Below are positions 8,872 to 17,759 of a stretch of 64,000 bases of DNA, one piece after another. Every line of letters starts with the position of its first letter. Positions within the stretch are counted from its first letter, which is position 1. The translations under genes and the position numbers were made by a program. The stretch is from the NCBI GenBank assembly GCA_947095585.1, contig OX352763.1:102899908-102963907 (forward strand). Reading direction: 5' to 3'. The notes under the pieces were generated by a model that worked only from the letters and a program-made list of their open reading frames with translations, was not told the origin of the DNA and searched no databases. This stretch comes from Nephrocerus scutellatus (taxonomy: Eukaryota; Arthropoda; Insecta; Diptera; Pipunculidae).

Positions 8872-9081
8872 TCACAAATTCCAGACGTGTAAAGCGTCGA
8901 GTAGCTGATACCATGCCCATGCCTTGGCTATCCAGCTGTATACAATGATGAAAGTGCCTACGCCGGCAACTGCTAAATTTATCTGCTGGAGATATGGCAT
9001 TTTGATGTATTCACTGAGTTGACAATGTTGCTGCTGCTCGTCGTTGCTGTATTTATTTGCCTTAGCAAATATGCCATCAGA
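8872..9081 (-). CDS. Short membrane-tail ORF, type beta copy 1
   Basis: After a TAG at 9079-9081, the minus-strand frame is open to TGA at 8872-8874. It reads a hydrophilic, Gln-rich lead (SDGIFAKANKYSNDEQQQHC), an internal ATG at 9000, then MPYLQQINLAVAGVGTFIIV (membrane span) and a Trp-rich tail ending WYQLLDALHVWNL. The copy at 13699-13827 differs only at a few residues. The frame is also open upstream of the TAG through a Cys-rich stretch (9082-9320), so the TAG may be a nonsense mutation in a longer protein. The function is unknown. Confidence 0.35.
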   Translation of the reverse strand, partial: SDGIFAKANKYSNDEQQQHCQLSEYIKMPYLQQINLAVAGVGTFIIVYSWIAKAWAWYQLLDALHVWNL

Positions 9082-9369
9082 CTACATCGCAACGGAGCGA
9101 GGTATCGGGTATCCGCACACAATGCCTAGTCGATGAGTGGACGGCGATGAGCCGCACAAGCAATGAACGTCGCAGTGTGCGTCGTCAGCGAAATGACAAT
9201 ATGTATCGTGGCTATCAGTAGGCAGGCAACAAAGTAAGTGCAATACGAATCGTATGCAGACGGAATGTGGTGCGACTTTGTACGACTGGTGGTGTGGAAT
9301 GTGGCGCGTCAGCAGTCCGCATTTAGTGTGTGTGTTGTTGGTGGCAATACTTTGATTGCATTGAATCAA

Positions 9370-9640
9370 GGTCAACGGTTGTTGACCGAACCAAAGTATT
9401 TATTTTAGAAATATTTTCCTCAATGAATTGCATATCATCGTGTTCGAACATTACGGCAAAAACATCACTACGTACTGACAAAACAGCTTTGTGTGCTTTA
9501 TATTCTCTACCATATCTAGCCACTAATGTAACGACACTAAACTTTTCATTGTCAAGAAGTTTTCCCAAGTCTGCCGGTAATTCACGTTCGGGCTTTTTTT
9601 AATTTTACAACATTACTCTGTCCAAAGATGTTAGTCCTCC
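9370..9640 (-). pseudogene. BTB domain fragment of a MATH-BTB (SPOP-like) protein, copy A
   Basis: The minus strand encodes [20 protein letters not shown] and then EYKAHKAVLSVRSDVFAVMF. This is the first half of a BTB/POZ domain of the speckle-type POZ (SPOP/roadkill) family, which acts as a substrate adaptor for Cullin-3 ubiquitin ligases. The frame ends after IEENISKI, where the domain should continue for another 60 residues. The MATH half of this copy lies at 12397-12789; a Harbinger transposon separates the two. The upstream linker at 9600-9640 ([13 protein letters not shown]) is still recognisable. This copy cannot encode a working adaptor. Confidence 0.75.
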
Positions 9641-9849
9641 CTCTATTACACGTTGCCTCGTGAGACATGTCTCATTTTTGACTTTTCTTTTAAATTTGTA
9701 TTCTGTGAGGCAAAAGCTATTACATGTTTAATTTAGGCTCGTGTCTCAAATTTGACAATTATTCGTGAATGCTGCTTCTCGTAGGCCTTAATTTAACTTT
9801 TCTATAATTTTAAGTTGAATAAAATTGATTAAACAAAATAAATAGGATT

Positions 9850-10327
9850 TTGGAAATCGATTCAGAAAATTTATTAAAGCTGTTAAACTGTGCATCGATT
9901 GCTATTAGTCACATGGACACGGACAGCAGTGAAGATGAGGCTATTGTATTGAAATTACTGGGCTTGTGTAAGAAAGTAGCTTTGGAATGTGAAAAACTAA
10001 ACCAGAAGAGGCTCTGGGTTAAGCTTTATCACAAGAGAGCTTCGAACAAATGACAAAACCTCATTTCTAAATTATTTGAGGATGTCTGAAGCGACATTTC
10101 AGCTGCTGTTGGGGCTGGTCAAAAGTGACATAACTAAAAGCAACACATTGATGAGGGACGCAATCCCACCTGCAGAAAAACTGGCAGCCACTTTGAGGTT
10201 CCTAGCTACAGGCGAGTCGTACATGAGCACCAACTACCAAACCCGGTTATCACAGCCTTTTTTAAGTAGAACAGTACCTGAAGTTTGCCGAGTTCTGTGG
10301 AAAAACGTATGCCCTATATATTTAAAA
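9850..10327 (+). pseudogene. Harbinger 1 transposase, exon 1 (one frameshift)
   Basis: The first frame (9850-10053, starting MEIDSENLLKLLNC) gives an acidic N-terminus and KRLWVKLYHKR, the Trp-rich segment usual in Harbinger transposases. A single-base frameshift near 10030 moves the protein into the next frame, which reads LRTNDKTSFLNYLRMSEATF and PPAEKLAATLRFLATGESY. This is the helix-turn-helix region preceding the catalytic core. The exon ends in TTTAAAA before a GTGAGC donor (10328), in phase 0. The frameshift is the main lesion I see in this gene. Confidence 0.75.
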
Positions 10328-10639
10328 GTGAGCAGAGGTTTAATTTTTAACATTTTATTTTTGTTAGGGTTTCAATTTAACATAAATTATATTAAGTTAA
10401 AAAATCGCTGTCATCAACTTCCATCGACTGCTCCAGTAAATCTGGGGTGAAAGCACTTCTTGCTCCATCTGATTGGGAAGATAGGGGACGAATAACTTCC
10501 ACATTCAAAGCCCCGATGTGCGGCCGCGGTTGCAGGCGTTCGGTCGATGTAGAGCTATTTCCAGTTTCTAGTGGTGAAAGTGGAGTGCTCTGTCGATTGG
10601 CACGATCTCTTTACGCCAAATCTTGCTGCACACTGTTTC

Positions 10640-10789
10640 TTAAAATCCTTTGGATTTCTCACGACGCGTTTCTTTGAATGCATTCGTCCTTTTTTTTTTG
10701 GCCATTTCAAAGACAACTTGCTTCCCCAACCAAGCATATTGGGATTTATTTTCTATTTCTTTTGAAATGGATTTGGACTGCATTTTGTA
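10640..10789 (-). CDS. Harbinger 1 MADF protein, exon 3 (inside the transposase intron)
   Basis: After a TTTTCAG acceptor at 10796-10790 the frame continues in phase 0 with YKMQSKSISKEIENKSQYAW and then a strongly basic C-terminus (EMAKKKRTNAFKETRREK) to TAA at 10640. The exon lies wholly within the intron of the opposite-strand transposase. An additional open frame down to 10397 (ending MEVDDSDFLT) may be the original tail, reached by a frameshift. The in-phase splice sites support a real exon. Confidence 0.6.
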   Translation of the reverse strand, partial: YKMQSKSISKEIENKSQYAWLGKQVVFEMAKKKRTNAFKETRREKSKGF

Positions 10790-10861
10790 CTGAAAAGAAA
10801 GACAAAAAATATGTTATAAAAAAATTATCATTATTATTTTTAAAATTTATTTTGCTTTAAG

Positions 10862-11668
10862 TTTCCTTCAACAAAATCGGAATGGGAGAGAATTGCTGAC
10901 GAATATGCAATTCGCTGGCAGTTCCCAAATTGCCTGAGTGCTCTAGACGGGAAGAATGTACCATTCCGAAGCCTTCGAAAAGATGGAGCCTTTTACCACA
11001 ACTACAAAGGCTCCATTAGCATAATTTTGTTAGCCTTAGCGGATGCTAGTTGCTGGCTAATCTATGTAGACATTGGGTGTACTGGAAGGACCAATGACGC
11101 AGGTGTTTTGTTGCAAAGCAAATTGAGGCATGTCATTGATGATGCGCCCAATCAGTTCCCGGACAGTAAAATTGTTGGAAATGGAAGAACCCTTCCATTT
11201 GTTATTGTTGGAGACGATGCTTTTTCTCTTCTAAAGCATTTGATGAAGCCATATCCATTTCCAGCAAAATGTGACAAGAAAAGAATATACAACCTTCGTC
11301 TATCCAGAGCAAGGCATGTCATTGAACATAGTTTTGGCATCCTTTCCAACCGATTTAAGATTCTTCAAACGACAATTAATATGCGCGTTGAGAATGTTGA
11401 GCTGGTCACACAAGCTTGTTGTGTTGTACACAATTTTTTACTTCACCATGAACAAATTTCAATGGCAACAACATTGTACACTTCCACGGAAATACCAACA
11501 ACTAGTTCCAGCTCCCCACAAAAAGTAGAAAATCCCCGTAAAGGCATAGCGGAAAAGATTCGACAAAGCTTTGCAGAATATTTCACACAGGAGGGACAAG
11601 TGGAGTGGCAAGAGAGACAACTAAAAACATTAAAAAAAACTTACCTTTTTCTTTGGAATTTGTTTTAA
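10862..11668 (+). CDS. Harbinger 1 transposase, exon 2 with the DDE catalytic core
   Basis: After a TTTGCTTTAAG acceptor the frame is open for 268 residues. Landmarks are CLSALDGKNVPFRSL (first catalytic Asp), IYVDIGCTGRTNDAGVL (second Asp), FVIVGDDAFSLLKHLMKPYP, RIYNLRLSRARHVIEHSFGI (RxxxExxFGI, the third acidic residue) and a C-terminal tail with WQERQLKTLKKTY. This is a DDE_Tnp_4/HARBI1-type nuclease domain that would cut and rejoin the transposon ends. The core looks intact. The last 24 bases overlap exon 2 of the opposite-strand MADF gene. The upstream intron (10328-10861) contains exon 3 of that gene. Confidence 0.85.
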   Translation, partial: FPSTKSEWERIADEYAIRWQFPNCLSALDGKNVPFRSLRKDGAFYHNYKGSISIILLALADASCWLIYVDIGCTGRTNDAGVLLQSKLRHVIDDAPNQFPDSKIVGNGRTLPFVIVGDDAFSLLKHLMKPYPFPAKCDKKRIYNLRLSRARHVIEHSFGILSNRFKILQTTINMRVENVELVTQACCVVHNFLLHHEQISMATTLYTSTEIPTTSSSSPQKVENPRKGIAEKIRQSFAEYFTQEGQVEWQERQLKTLKKTYLFLWNLF

Positions 11669-11746
11669 GGATTCATCCGGCGTATCACAACGTAGGCTTG
11701 TACTCAAGGAAACACTGCTGCTATCCAATTCATGTGCATGATGTAT
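11645..11746 (-). CDS. Harbinger 1 MADF protein, exon 2 (34 codons)
   Basis: The exon lies between a TTTTTAG acceptor (11747-11748) and a GTAAGT donor (11644-11639 on the minus strand), is exactly 102 bases long and is in phase 0 at both ends. It reads HHAHELDSSSVSLSTSLRCD and ends in a basic QIPKKK. It is a Ser-rich linker after the MADF domain. The 3' edge overlaps the last codons of the transposase gene on the other strand. Confidence 0.65.
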
Positions 11747-11820
11747 CTAAAAAGAACAACATTATAGATATATTTTACAATTAAATTGTTTAATTTTCAA
11801 ATTAAATTCAAATTTTTTAC

Positions 11821-12207
11821 CTCTTGTATGTTGGAAACCGAAGGTTTTGTTTGGCAAAAAGTTTTTAAAAACAGCAGTTGTTCATAACACCACAGCTTTG
11901 GTTCACATACATCTTCTAAACCTGCGCCACTCTTTTTGCTTTTTTCAATTTCCCGGAACTCACGGGTAAATTGGTTGTTCAGTGTATGTATTTTGCGCTT
12001 TATGATTTCGATGTTGATTGTTGGAATTGTGGGTCTCAGTGAATCCATTATGGACTATAGAGAATCACATCTCTTAACCCTATCAATATAATCCTTATGA
12101 CTGCGATTATAAAAATTAGGGTGCATTTCATAAAATGCAATAAGTTGCAATGTGGATTTCCGTGTCCAAATTCCAGAACATTTTCTTTTTATGCATCTGA
12201 TGTTCAT
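11821..12207 (-). pseudogene. Harbinger 1 MADF-domain protein, exon 1 (one internal stop)
   Basis: ATG at 12207 opens MNIRCIKRKCSGIWTRKS, then LQLIAFYEMHPNFYNRSHKD (first half of a MADF domain). The second half, from 12048, contains IIKRKIHTLNNQFTREFREI and KLWCYEQLLFLKTF. MADF (Myb/SANT-like) proteins are the DNA-binding partner that Harbinger elements encode beside the transposase. A single in-frame TAG at 12054-12056 sits between the halves. The exon ends in CAAGAG before a GTAAAA donor at 11820, in phase 0. Confidence 0.75.
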
Positions 12208-12359
12208 CGCATCAACAAGAAAATCTAATGAAAAAAAAACACAACATAAAACGAATATGAGAAAGAAGAAACGTCAAAATGAGACTACTAAAAATCCGCC
12301 CGCTACTCACCGAGAATATTTTTTTGTATCTCATTTCCTCACATCTGCATTCTTTTTCG

Positions 12360-12892
12360 CACTTATGTGAGCCTGGTCTCGTGAGACATCGTGTAATAGG
12401 GGACTTACTTCGCAATATATTGTAAGTTTATTGTCAGGCAGCAGTCCATTGGCCTCATTCAAGAAGAAATCTCTCAGAATATAGTTTTTAAATCCCCAAT
12501 CTGTGCCTTTTACATATCTGAAAGCTGTTGTAAATTCTCTTCTACCGGTTTCCACTCTTTGAGAGTTAATTATTGTACAATTTAATTTTGCTCTGGTTTC
12601 CGATTGATTGCAAGACACACATATCAGATAAAGCAATATGTATTCCTTGCTTTCTTCATCCATCCCTTTTGGATGAACCCGCAAACAGCACTTAAATTTT
12701 TCCCTAGTTTCTGTAGGAAATATAGATGATTTGAGAACCACGTCCTCTTCACTACGAAATAGTGAAGTGAAGTCGTCTATGGTCCACATGTAGTTTGGCT
12801 GTCTGCTAGCGGTAGGCTATCACTACGGCCTTCATGGTGAGCACGAACTCTGATCGCGTCGACTGAAGTGACAGCGTCACTTGGCCTTGAGC
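12360..12892. repeat. 533 bp tandem duplication, unit 1
   Basis: 12360-12892 and 12893-13425 align at a fixed offset of 533 bases with only a few substitutions (for example CACAC versus CACGC at 12614 and 13147). Each unit holds the last 37 bases or so of the Harbinger 1 right end, a MATH domain fragment and about 100 bases upstream of it. Confidence 0.9.
12397..12789 (-). pseudogene. MATH domain of SPOP-like protein, copy A
   Basis: The minus strand reads MWTIDDFTSLFRSEEDVVLK, then CCLRVHPKGMDEESKEYILL, a core strand region (SETRAKLNCTIINSQRVETG) and [20 protein letters not shown] up to [14 protein letters not shown]. This is a nearly complete MATH (TRAF-C-like) domain, the substrate-recognition half of SPOP-type adaptors. 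Frames upstream of the Met remain open (QPNYMW), so the Met is internal to the original protein. Downstream, the sequence runs straight into the Harbinger end; the BTB half is at 9370-9640. Confidence 0.8.
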
Positions 12893-13425
12893 CACTTATG
12901 TGAGCCTGGTCTCGTGAGACATCGTGTAATAGGGGACTTACTTCGCAATATATTGTAAGTTTATTGTCAGGCAGCAGTCCATTGGCCTCATTCAAGAAGA
13001 AATCTCTCAGAATATAGTTTTTAAATCCCCAATCTGTGCCTTTTACATATCTGAAAGCTGTTGTAAATTCTCTTCTACCGGTTTCCACTCTTTGAGAGTT
13101 AATTATTGTACAATTTAATTTTGCTCTGGTTTCCGATTGATTGCAAGACACGCATATCAGATAAAGCAATATGTATTCCTTGCTTTCTTCATCCATCCCT
13201 TTTGGATGAACCCGTAAACAGCACTTAAATTTTTCCCTAGTTTCTGTAGGAAATATAGATGATTTGAGAACCACGTCCTCTTCACTACGAAATAGTGAAG
13301 TGAAGTCGTCTATGGTCCACATGTAGTTTGGCTGTCTGCTAGCGGTAGGCTATCACTACGGCCTTCATGGTGAGCAAGAACTCTGATCGCGTCGACTGAA
13401 GTGACAGCGTCACTTGGCCTTGAGC
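12893..13425. repeat. 533 bp tandem duplication, unit 2
   Basis: Second unit of the 533 bp duplication. Because it begins with the Harbinger 1 right end (GAGCCTGGTCTCGTGAGACA) without the rest of the transposon, the duplication must have happened after the transposon inserted. Confidence 0.9.
12930..13322 (-). pseudogene. MATH domain of SPOP-like protein, copy B
   Basis: This is a near-exact copy of the copy A MATH domain, made by the 533 bp tandem duplication, with the same MWTIDDF start and [13 protein letters not shown] end. The frame is open but leads into the duplicated transposon end and then, from 12892, into the duplicated upstream region, so there is no BTB partner in frame. Confidence 0.75.
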
Positions 13426-13576
13426 CATAGTGGGTCGGGAAATACCGATGCCTTGCACGGCTACATCCAATCGGCTTCTGGGAAGACGAAGTTGCTTGAT
13501 TAGTTTGGTTGTGACGAATAATATTTATTAACTAAGACAACGTCGTACTGCCTATGTACTGCCACGCGCAAACCGA

Positions 13577-14460
13577 TTAGTTCGAGTCGTCTGAAAGAAC
13601 AGATTTTGTTGTGCAGCCAAATGCTGCAAAAAAAGTTCGCCTCGCCTTGCGAGTCCGTCCACCACCAACATCGCCTGTGACGCCAAACTGCTGCGTCATC
13701 ACAAATTCCAGACGTGTAGAGCGTCGAGTAGCTGATACCATGCCCATGCCTTGGCTATCCAGCTGTATACAATGATGAAAGTGCCTACGCCGGCAACTGC
13801 GATAATTATCCGCTGGAGATATGGCATTCTGATGTATTCACTGAGTTGACAATGTTGCTGCTGCTCGTCGTTGCTGTATTTATTTGCTTTAGCAAATATG
13901 CCATCAGACTACATCGCAACGGAGCGAGGTATCGGGTGTCCGCACACAATGTCTAGTCGATGAGTGGATGACGATGAGCCTCACAAGCAATGATTGTCGA
14001 AGTGTGCGTCGTCAGCGAAATGACATTATGTATCGTGGCTATCAGTAGGCAGGCAACAAAGTAATTGCAATACGAATCGTATGCAGACGGAATGTGGTGC
14101 GACTTTGTACGACTGGTGGTGTGGAATGTGGCGCGTCAGCAGTCCGCATTTAGTGTGTGTGTTGTTGGTGGCAATGCATTGAATCAAAGTCAACGGTTGT
14201 TGACCGAACCAAAGTATTTAATTTTAGAAATATTTTCCTCAATGAATTGCATATCATCGTGTTCGAACATTACGGCAAAAACATCACTACGTACTGACAA
14301 AACAGCTTTGTGTGCTTTATATTCTCTACCATATCCAGCCACTAATGTAACGACACTAAACTTTTCATTGTCAAGAAGTTTTCCCAAGTCTTCCGGTAAT
14401 TCACGTTTGGGTTTTTTTTTTTCAATTTTACAACATTACTCTGTCCAGAGATATTAGCAC
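13577..14460. repeat. Segmental duplicate of 8752-9640
   Basis: From TTCGAGTCGTCTGAAAGAAC onward the sequence follows 8756-9640 closely, with scattered substitutions and a few short indels (for example AATACTTTGATTGCATTG versus AATGCATTG at 14174). It contains the beta ORF and a BTB fragment in the same order and strand. 13426-13576 is unmatched spacer. Confidence 0.85.
13699..13827 (-). CDS. Short membrane-tail ORF, type beta copy 2 (42 aa)
   Basis: ATG 13827 to TGA 13699 gives MPYLQRIIIAVAGVGTFIIV, then a Trp-rich tail (YSWIAKAWAWYQLLDALHVW). It differs from the 8872-9000 copy by a handful of N-terminal residues, while the C-terminal 33 residues are identical. The in-frame Gln-rich lead upstream is also kept. 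The function is unknown. Conservation between the two copies may simply reflect a recent duplication. Confidence 0.35.
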   Translation of the reverse strand: MPYLQRIIIAVAGVGTFIIVYSWIAKAWAWYQLLDALHVWNL

Positions 14461-14810
14461 TACCACCTGCAGCACTTACTTCGCAATATATTGTAAGTTT
14501 ATTGTCAGGCAGCAACCCATTGGGCTCATTCAAGAGGAAATCTCTCAGGATATAGTTTTTAAATCCCCAATCTGCGCCTTTTACGTATATGAAATTGATT
14601 ACGAGACACGCATATCAGATAAAGCGATATGTATTCCATGCTTAGATGAACCCGCAAACACCAGTTAAATTTTTCCCTAGCTCCTGTAGGAAATATAAAT
14701 GATTTGATAACCACGTCCTCTTCACTGCGACATAGTGAAGTGAAGTCGTCTATGGTCCACATGTAGTTTGTAATTTTGTTTCGTCTCCAACTCCAACAAA
14801 AGGCAAATTA
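14190..14810 (-). pseudogene. MATH-BTB (SPOP-like) copy C, not interrupted by the transposon
   Basis: The MATH start (KITNYMWTIDDFTSL) is at 14780-14740, with the frame open upstream. An internal deletion removes about 55 residues of the MATH core near 14590-14640, and the frame shifts there. The end of MATH ([20 protein letters not shown]) and the linker ([17 protein letters not shown]) join a BTB half ([20 protein letters not shown]) that again stops after IEENISKI. The order MATH, linker, BTB shows what copy A looked like before the Harbinger arrived. This copy is broken. Confidence 0.75.
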
Positions 14811-15170
14811 AAACTGAGAAGAAAAACAAAATGAAAAAATATGTCTTTAAGAATTTTTTTTTTCATTTTTCTTTGTGTGAGTGCGAAGAATCCGAAGAAA
14901 CCAAAAATTTTTGGTGTAAAAAAATACATCAAAACGTATGTATGGAAAACGAAAAAAATCCGGGAATAAAATACCTCGTGTAAATACACGGATTAGGAAC
15001 AGAAAGTCTTCAATTTCTACCATCACAAGCTTGAATGCCCGATTTCTGTTTCACCTTTACGTGATACCTATTATCGAGCAACGACCTCCAGGTTGCTTTG
15101 CAATCTATAACTAATAATATTTACAAATATACATAAAAAAAAACAATCGAAATTAAGTTTTAGTAACAAT
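14811..15170. other. AT-rich spacer upstream of MATH-BTB copy C
   Basis: No convincing gene. It contains a CTCGTGTAAATACACG palindrome at 14974-14989 and A/T runs. Confidence 0.5.
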
Positions 15171-15175
15171 TACCA

Positions 15176-15400
15176 GTTTTCTTTAGAAGTGTTGCTACTT
15201 CGTCCCATTGGGCTGATACAGCATTAGCATTTTTATGCAAATGGTTGATTAAATTCCAAATCGCCTCACATTTCTCAATTAATAGTGCTAATTTTTTATT
15301 TTCTTTATGGAACTTCACACATGAAGATATTTTAAGTTTGCCGTTTTTAGCTGCTGGCTCTTCTGATTCGTCACCTTCAGCAGGCGCAAGTTCGCCAGCT
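15176..15400 (-). pseudogene. MADF-type protein fragment of Harbinger 2
   Basis: The minus strand reads an acidic start (EGDESEEPAAKNGKLKI), then NKKLALLIEKCEAIWNLINH and ANAVSAQWDEVATLLKKT before a possible GTAATT splice donor at about 15170. The Leu-Ile...Trp...Trp spacing is that of a MADF/SANT-like domain, the partner protein of Harbinger transposases. It is divergent to the transposase relic at 16.2-16.9 kb, as expected for one element. Only the first domain half is seen. Confidence 0.5.
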
Positions 15401-15920
15401 TATTGATTCGTCTAGGTATTCCGAGTACATATGTTCTTCTTCCATCTATAACATAATAATCGCACATTCATATATGAAACACACGATAAATAAAATCATA
15501 AATTCATTTTAGATATTTATAACTATAATAATTAATTACTTAATTTTCCAAAGAAAGCCACGAAATATCAGAGTTCCAAAGAAAATATCAAAGCTAACAG
15601 CAAGCCAAGCAGAACAAAATATTCTGTAATGAGCCGTCTGTATATAGTCGTAAGACGTATTCTGCGCTGCTGGCGGATTTTAATAAAATCGTCAAAATTT
15701 AGCAAGAAAAGAATGACTGAAACGAAAAATTAAAATTGGAGAGTGCCACATCTCTGTTACATTTCGATATAAGCTTAGCAATTTCGCTGTTGAACTGAGT
15801 ACCATTTAAGCCTAGTACGCTGCTGAAGCGAAACGAAATTTTTCGTTGGTCTTCACATCCACAACGAAATCGTAAACGAAAATACAGCGGAAAATATCTG
15901 TGTAGAGTATCATCAGCTGT
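15401..15920. other. Interior or flank of Harbinger 2, no gene seen
   Basis: A mixed AT-rich stretch with no supported frame. If Harbinger 2 is one element, this is the intergenic region between its two divergent genes. Confidence 0.4.
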
Positions 15921-15944
15921 TTAGAAAAAGTGACAATCAATCAT

Positions 15945-16130
15945 CATCATCATATTTGGCTCTACAACCGGAGTCCGGTCCTGGCCTCCCGCAAAAAGTC
16001 TCTCCACCGGTTCCGATTTCGAGCCGATGCCATCCAGTTTGGCATCCCTAGACTCTGGGCGTCCTGGTCTACGCCATCCTTCCAGCGTAGGCTTGGCCGG
16101 CCTCGCTGTCGTGTTCCATAAATCCTACCG
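15945..16130. repeat. GC-rich island of unknown origin
   Basis: It stands out from its AT-rich surroundings: GGAGTCCGGTCCTGGCCTCC at 15970-15989 through GGCTTGGCCGGCCTCGCTGT at 16091-16110. The 63 codon plus-strand frame is not recognisable. The composition change suggests a separate insertion between the two Harbinger 2 genes. Confidence 0.35.
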
Positions 16131-16200
16131 CATCAATCAATCAAGCCAAGTGAAAGGCGACACAAGAAGTAACTAAAGAAATTAATTTATATTCACAAAA

Positions 16201-16960
16201 TGAAATTACAAAATTATGAAAAGGATGAAGAAGACGTAGTTATTTCTACGGTAATTTGTTCTGCATCTGAACTTTTAATGATACTTTTGAGAAGAAAAAA
16301 AAACTTCCTTCAAATCGAGTCAACCCATATTTACAGCAAAGGCAAACCAAAGGACGTTTCATGACCGATGTAAGTTTTTGTTAATCTTTTTAGTGATTTA
16401 CTTTCATGATCCCTGATTTTTTGGAGCAGATGATGCTTTTCCACTATGCAAACGCATAATAAAGCCATATATCCCTAAGAAAGCGACAATACTTTCGGAC
16501 GAAGAAAGAATTGCTAATTATAGGATTAGCAGAGCAAGGCGTTTTGTCGAAAATGCATTCGGGATTTTGTGTTGGAAGTGGCTATGTTTATCTAGAACAA
16601 TGTTTTGCGGTCCCGATCGAGCGCAAAAAATAATCAGTGCATGCTGTTATCTTCACAACTATTTGTTGAGCAACAATAAAGAATCCTACTGTCCAAAAAA
16701 GTTTACTGATTCTGGTTGTTTAGTAGCAGGAGAATGGAGAAAACAAATCTCTTCCGATGCATTACATTATTCATCGATACAGCACACCACAGGGGAAGGT
16801 ATACTAATATTGGAAAATATGTTAGGGATAAGCTCAAAAATTATTTTATTTCACCTTCCGGATCAATTCCAATGCAAAATAAATCATCTTTTGTTTAATA
16901 AAGCTTTTATTTATTTTCTTTACTATTTTCAGAAAAGAAGGCATAACATATCAACATAAA
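16201..16960 (+). pseudogene. Harbinger 2 transposase relic
   Basis: After a decayed N-terminal piece (NPYLQQRQTKGRFM near 16320-16360), the plus strand has FGADDAFPLCKRIIKPYIPK, then RIANYRISRARRFVENAFGI and AQKIISACCYLHNYLLSNNK. These match the last third of a DDE_Tnp_4/HARBI1-type transposase: the GDDAFPL loop and the RxRRxxENAFGI helix with the final acidic residue. The first two catalytic Asp blocks are missing, so it is an internally deleted, inactive copy. It differs clearly from Harbinger 1. Confidence 0.7.
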
Positions 16961-17755
16961 TATTTAATTAGATAATTTTTTTTTCTACTCATTTTGATAC
17001 AAAGGACTTAATTTACCCACACACATACATGTCTTAATATAGTTATGATGGATTTTTTTTTAAAAATATAAAAAAGTTAAGAATGATGCCACACACCTGA
17101 CTTTATGCGTTGCTCCCTTGTTATTCCCGCTTCGTAAGATGAATCAAAATCCTGTGCTGGGTTGAGTAAATCTGCACTTCCTCTGTTGATTTGTTGCTTG
17201 CACGTGCACGAACAACGACCACTTTCGTTGTTTTGTTAAACACCCACCGTGTTGATAGGATTGTTTGTACGCGCACGAACAACGACTGCTGGTTGCTTTT
17301 ACACGCACAAATAACGAACACTGTCGTTTTTTAATTCAACACTGATTACGTTGAATTGAGTTGCCACACACGCGCCCGAATAGCCCGAATACCGACCAAC
17401 GAATTCCAAGTCCCGATCCGGCTCGAAGGACCAATGTTTGCCGCCTTGACCTTAATGGATCCAACGGCAATTTGCAATGTTCGAAAGACTTCCCAAGATT
17501 GAAAATCTTCGTTAGTAAAATCTATCCAAAATTAAAGAACAACACAATTTTCGTATTCAACTCGTAAATAATTTATTTTTATTCTTTCTAAAGGGTAGAC
17601 TTAAATGTATTCTTGATTATATTATTAACAACGTACGACTGAGGACTTGACGACGGACGATCGAGGAAATTACGACTTGTATGGCTGCGCGCTGCGACCG
17701 GGATGGTTGAGTGCTGTGTGACAACTGATTTGCTGCAGAAGCCTTGCCACCAACA
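16961..17755. other. Spacer with short dispersed repeats, no gene seen
   Basis: 16961-17090 is AT-rich. 17200-17310 repeats CACGAACAACGAC-like units three times (17207, 17274, 17300). 17380-17560 has no recognisable frame. Confidence 0.45.
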
Positions 17756-17759
17756 CCAA

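Larger units (their letters stand above)
9641..12396 (+). mobile_element. PIF/Harbinger DNA transposon 1, inserted in MATH-BTB copy A
   Basis: Imperfect inverted ends flank the element: left CTATTACACGTTGCCTCGTG, and right, read inward on the minus strand, CCTATTACACGATGTCTCAC. It carries a plus-strand DDE transposase and a minus-strand MADF-domain gene, the two-protein set typical of Harbinger elements. The host sequence on both sides matches MATH-BTB copy C across its uninterrupted linker (14450-14480), which defines the insertion site. Exact ends and the 3 bp target duplication are uncertain by a few bases. Confidence 0.85.
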
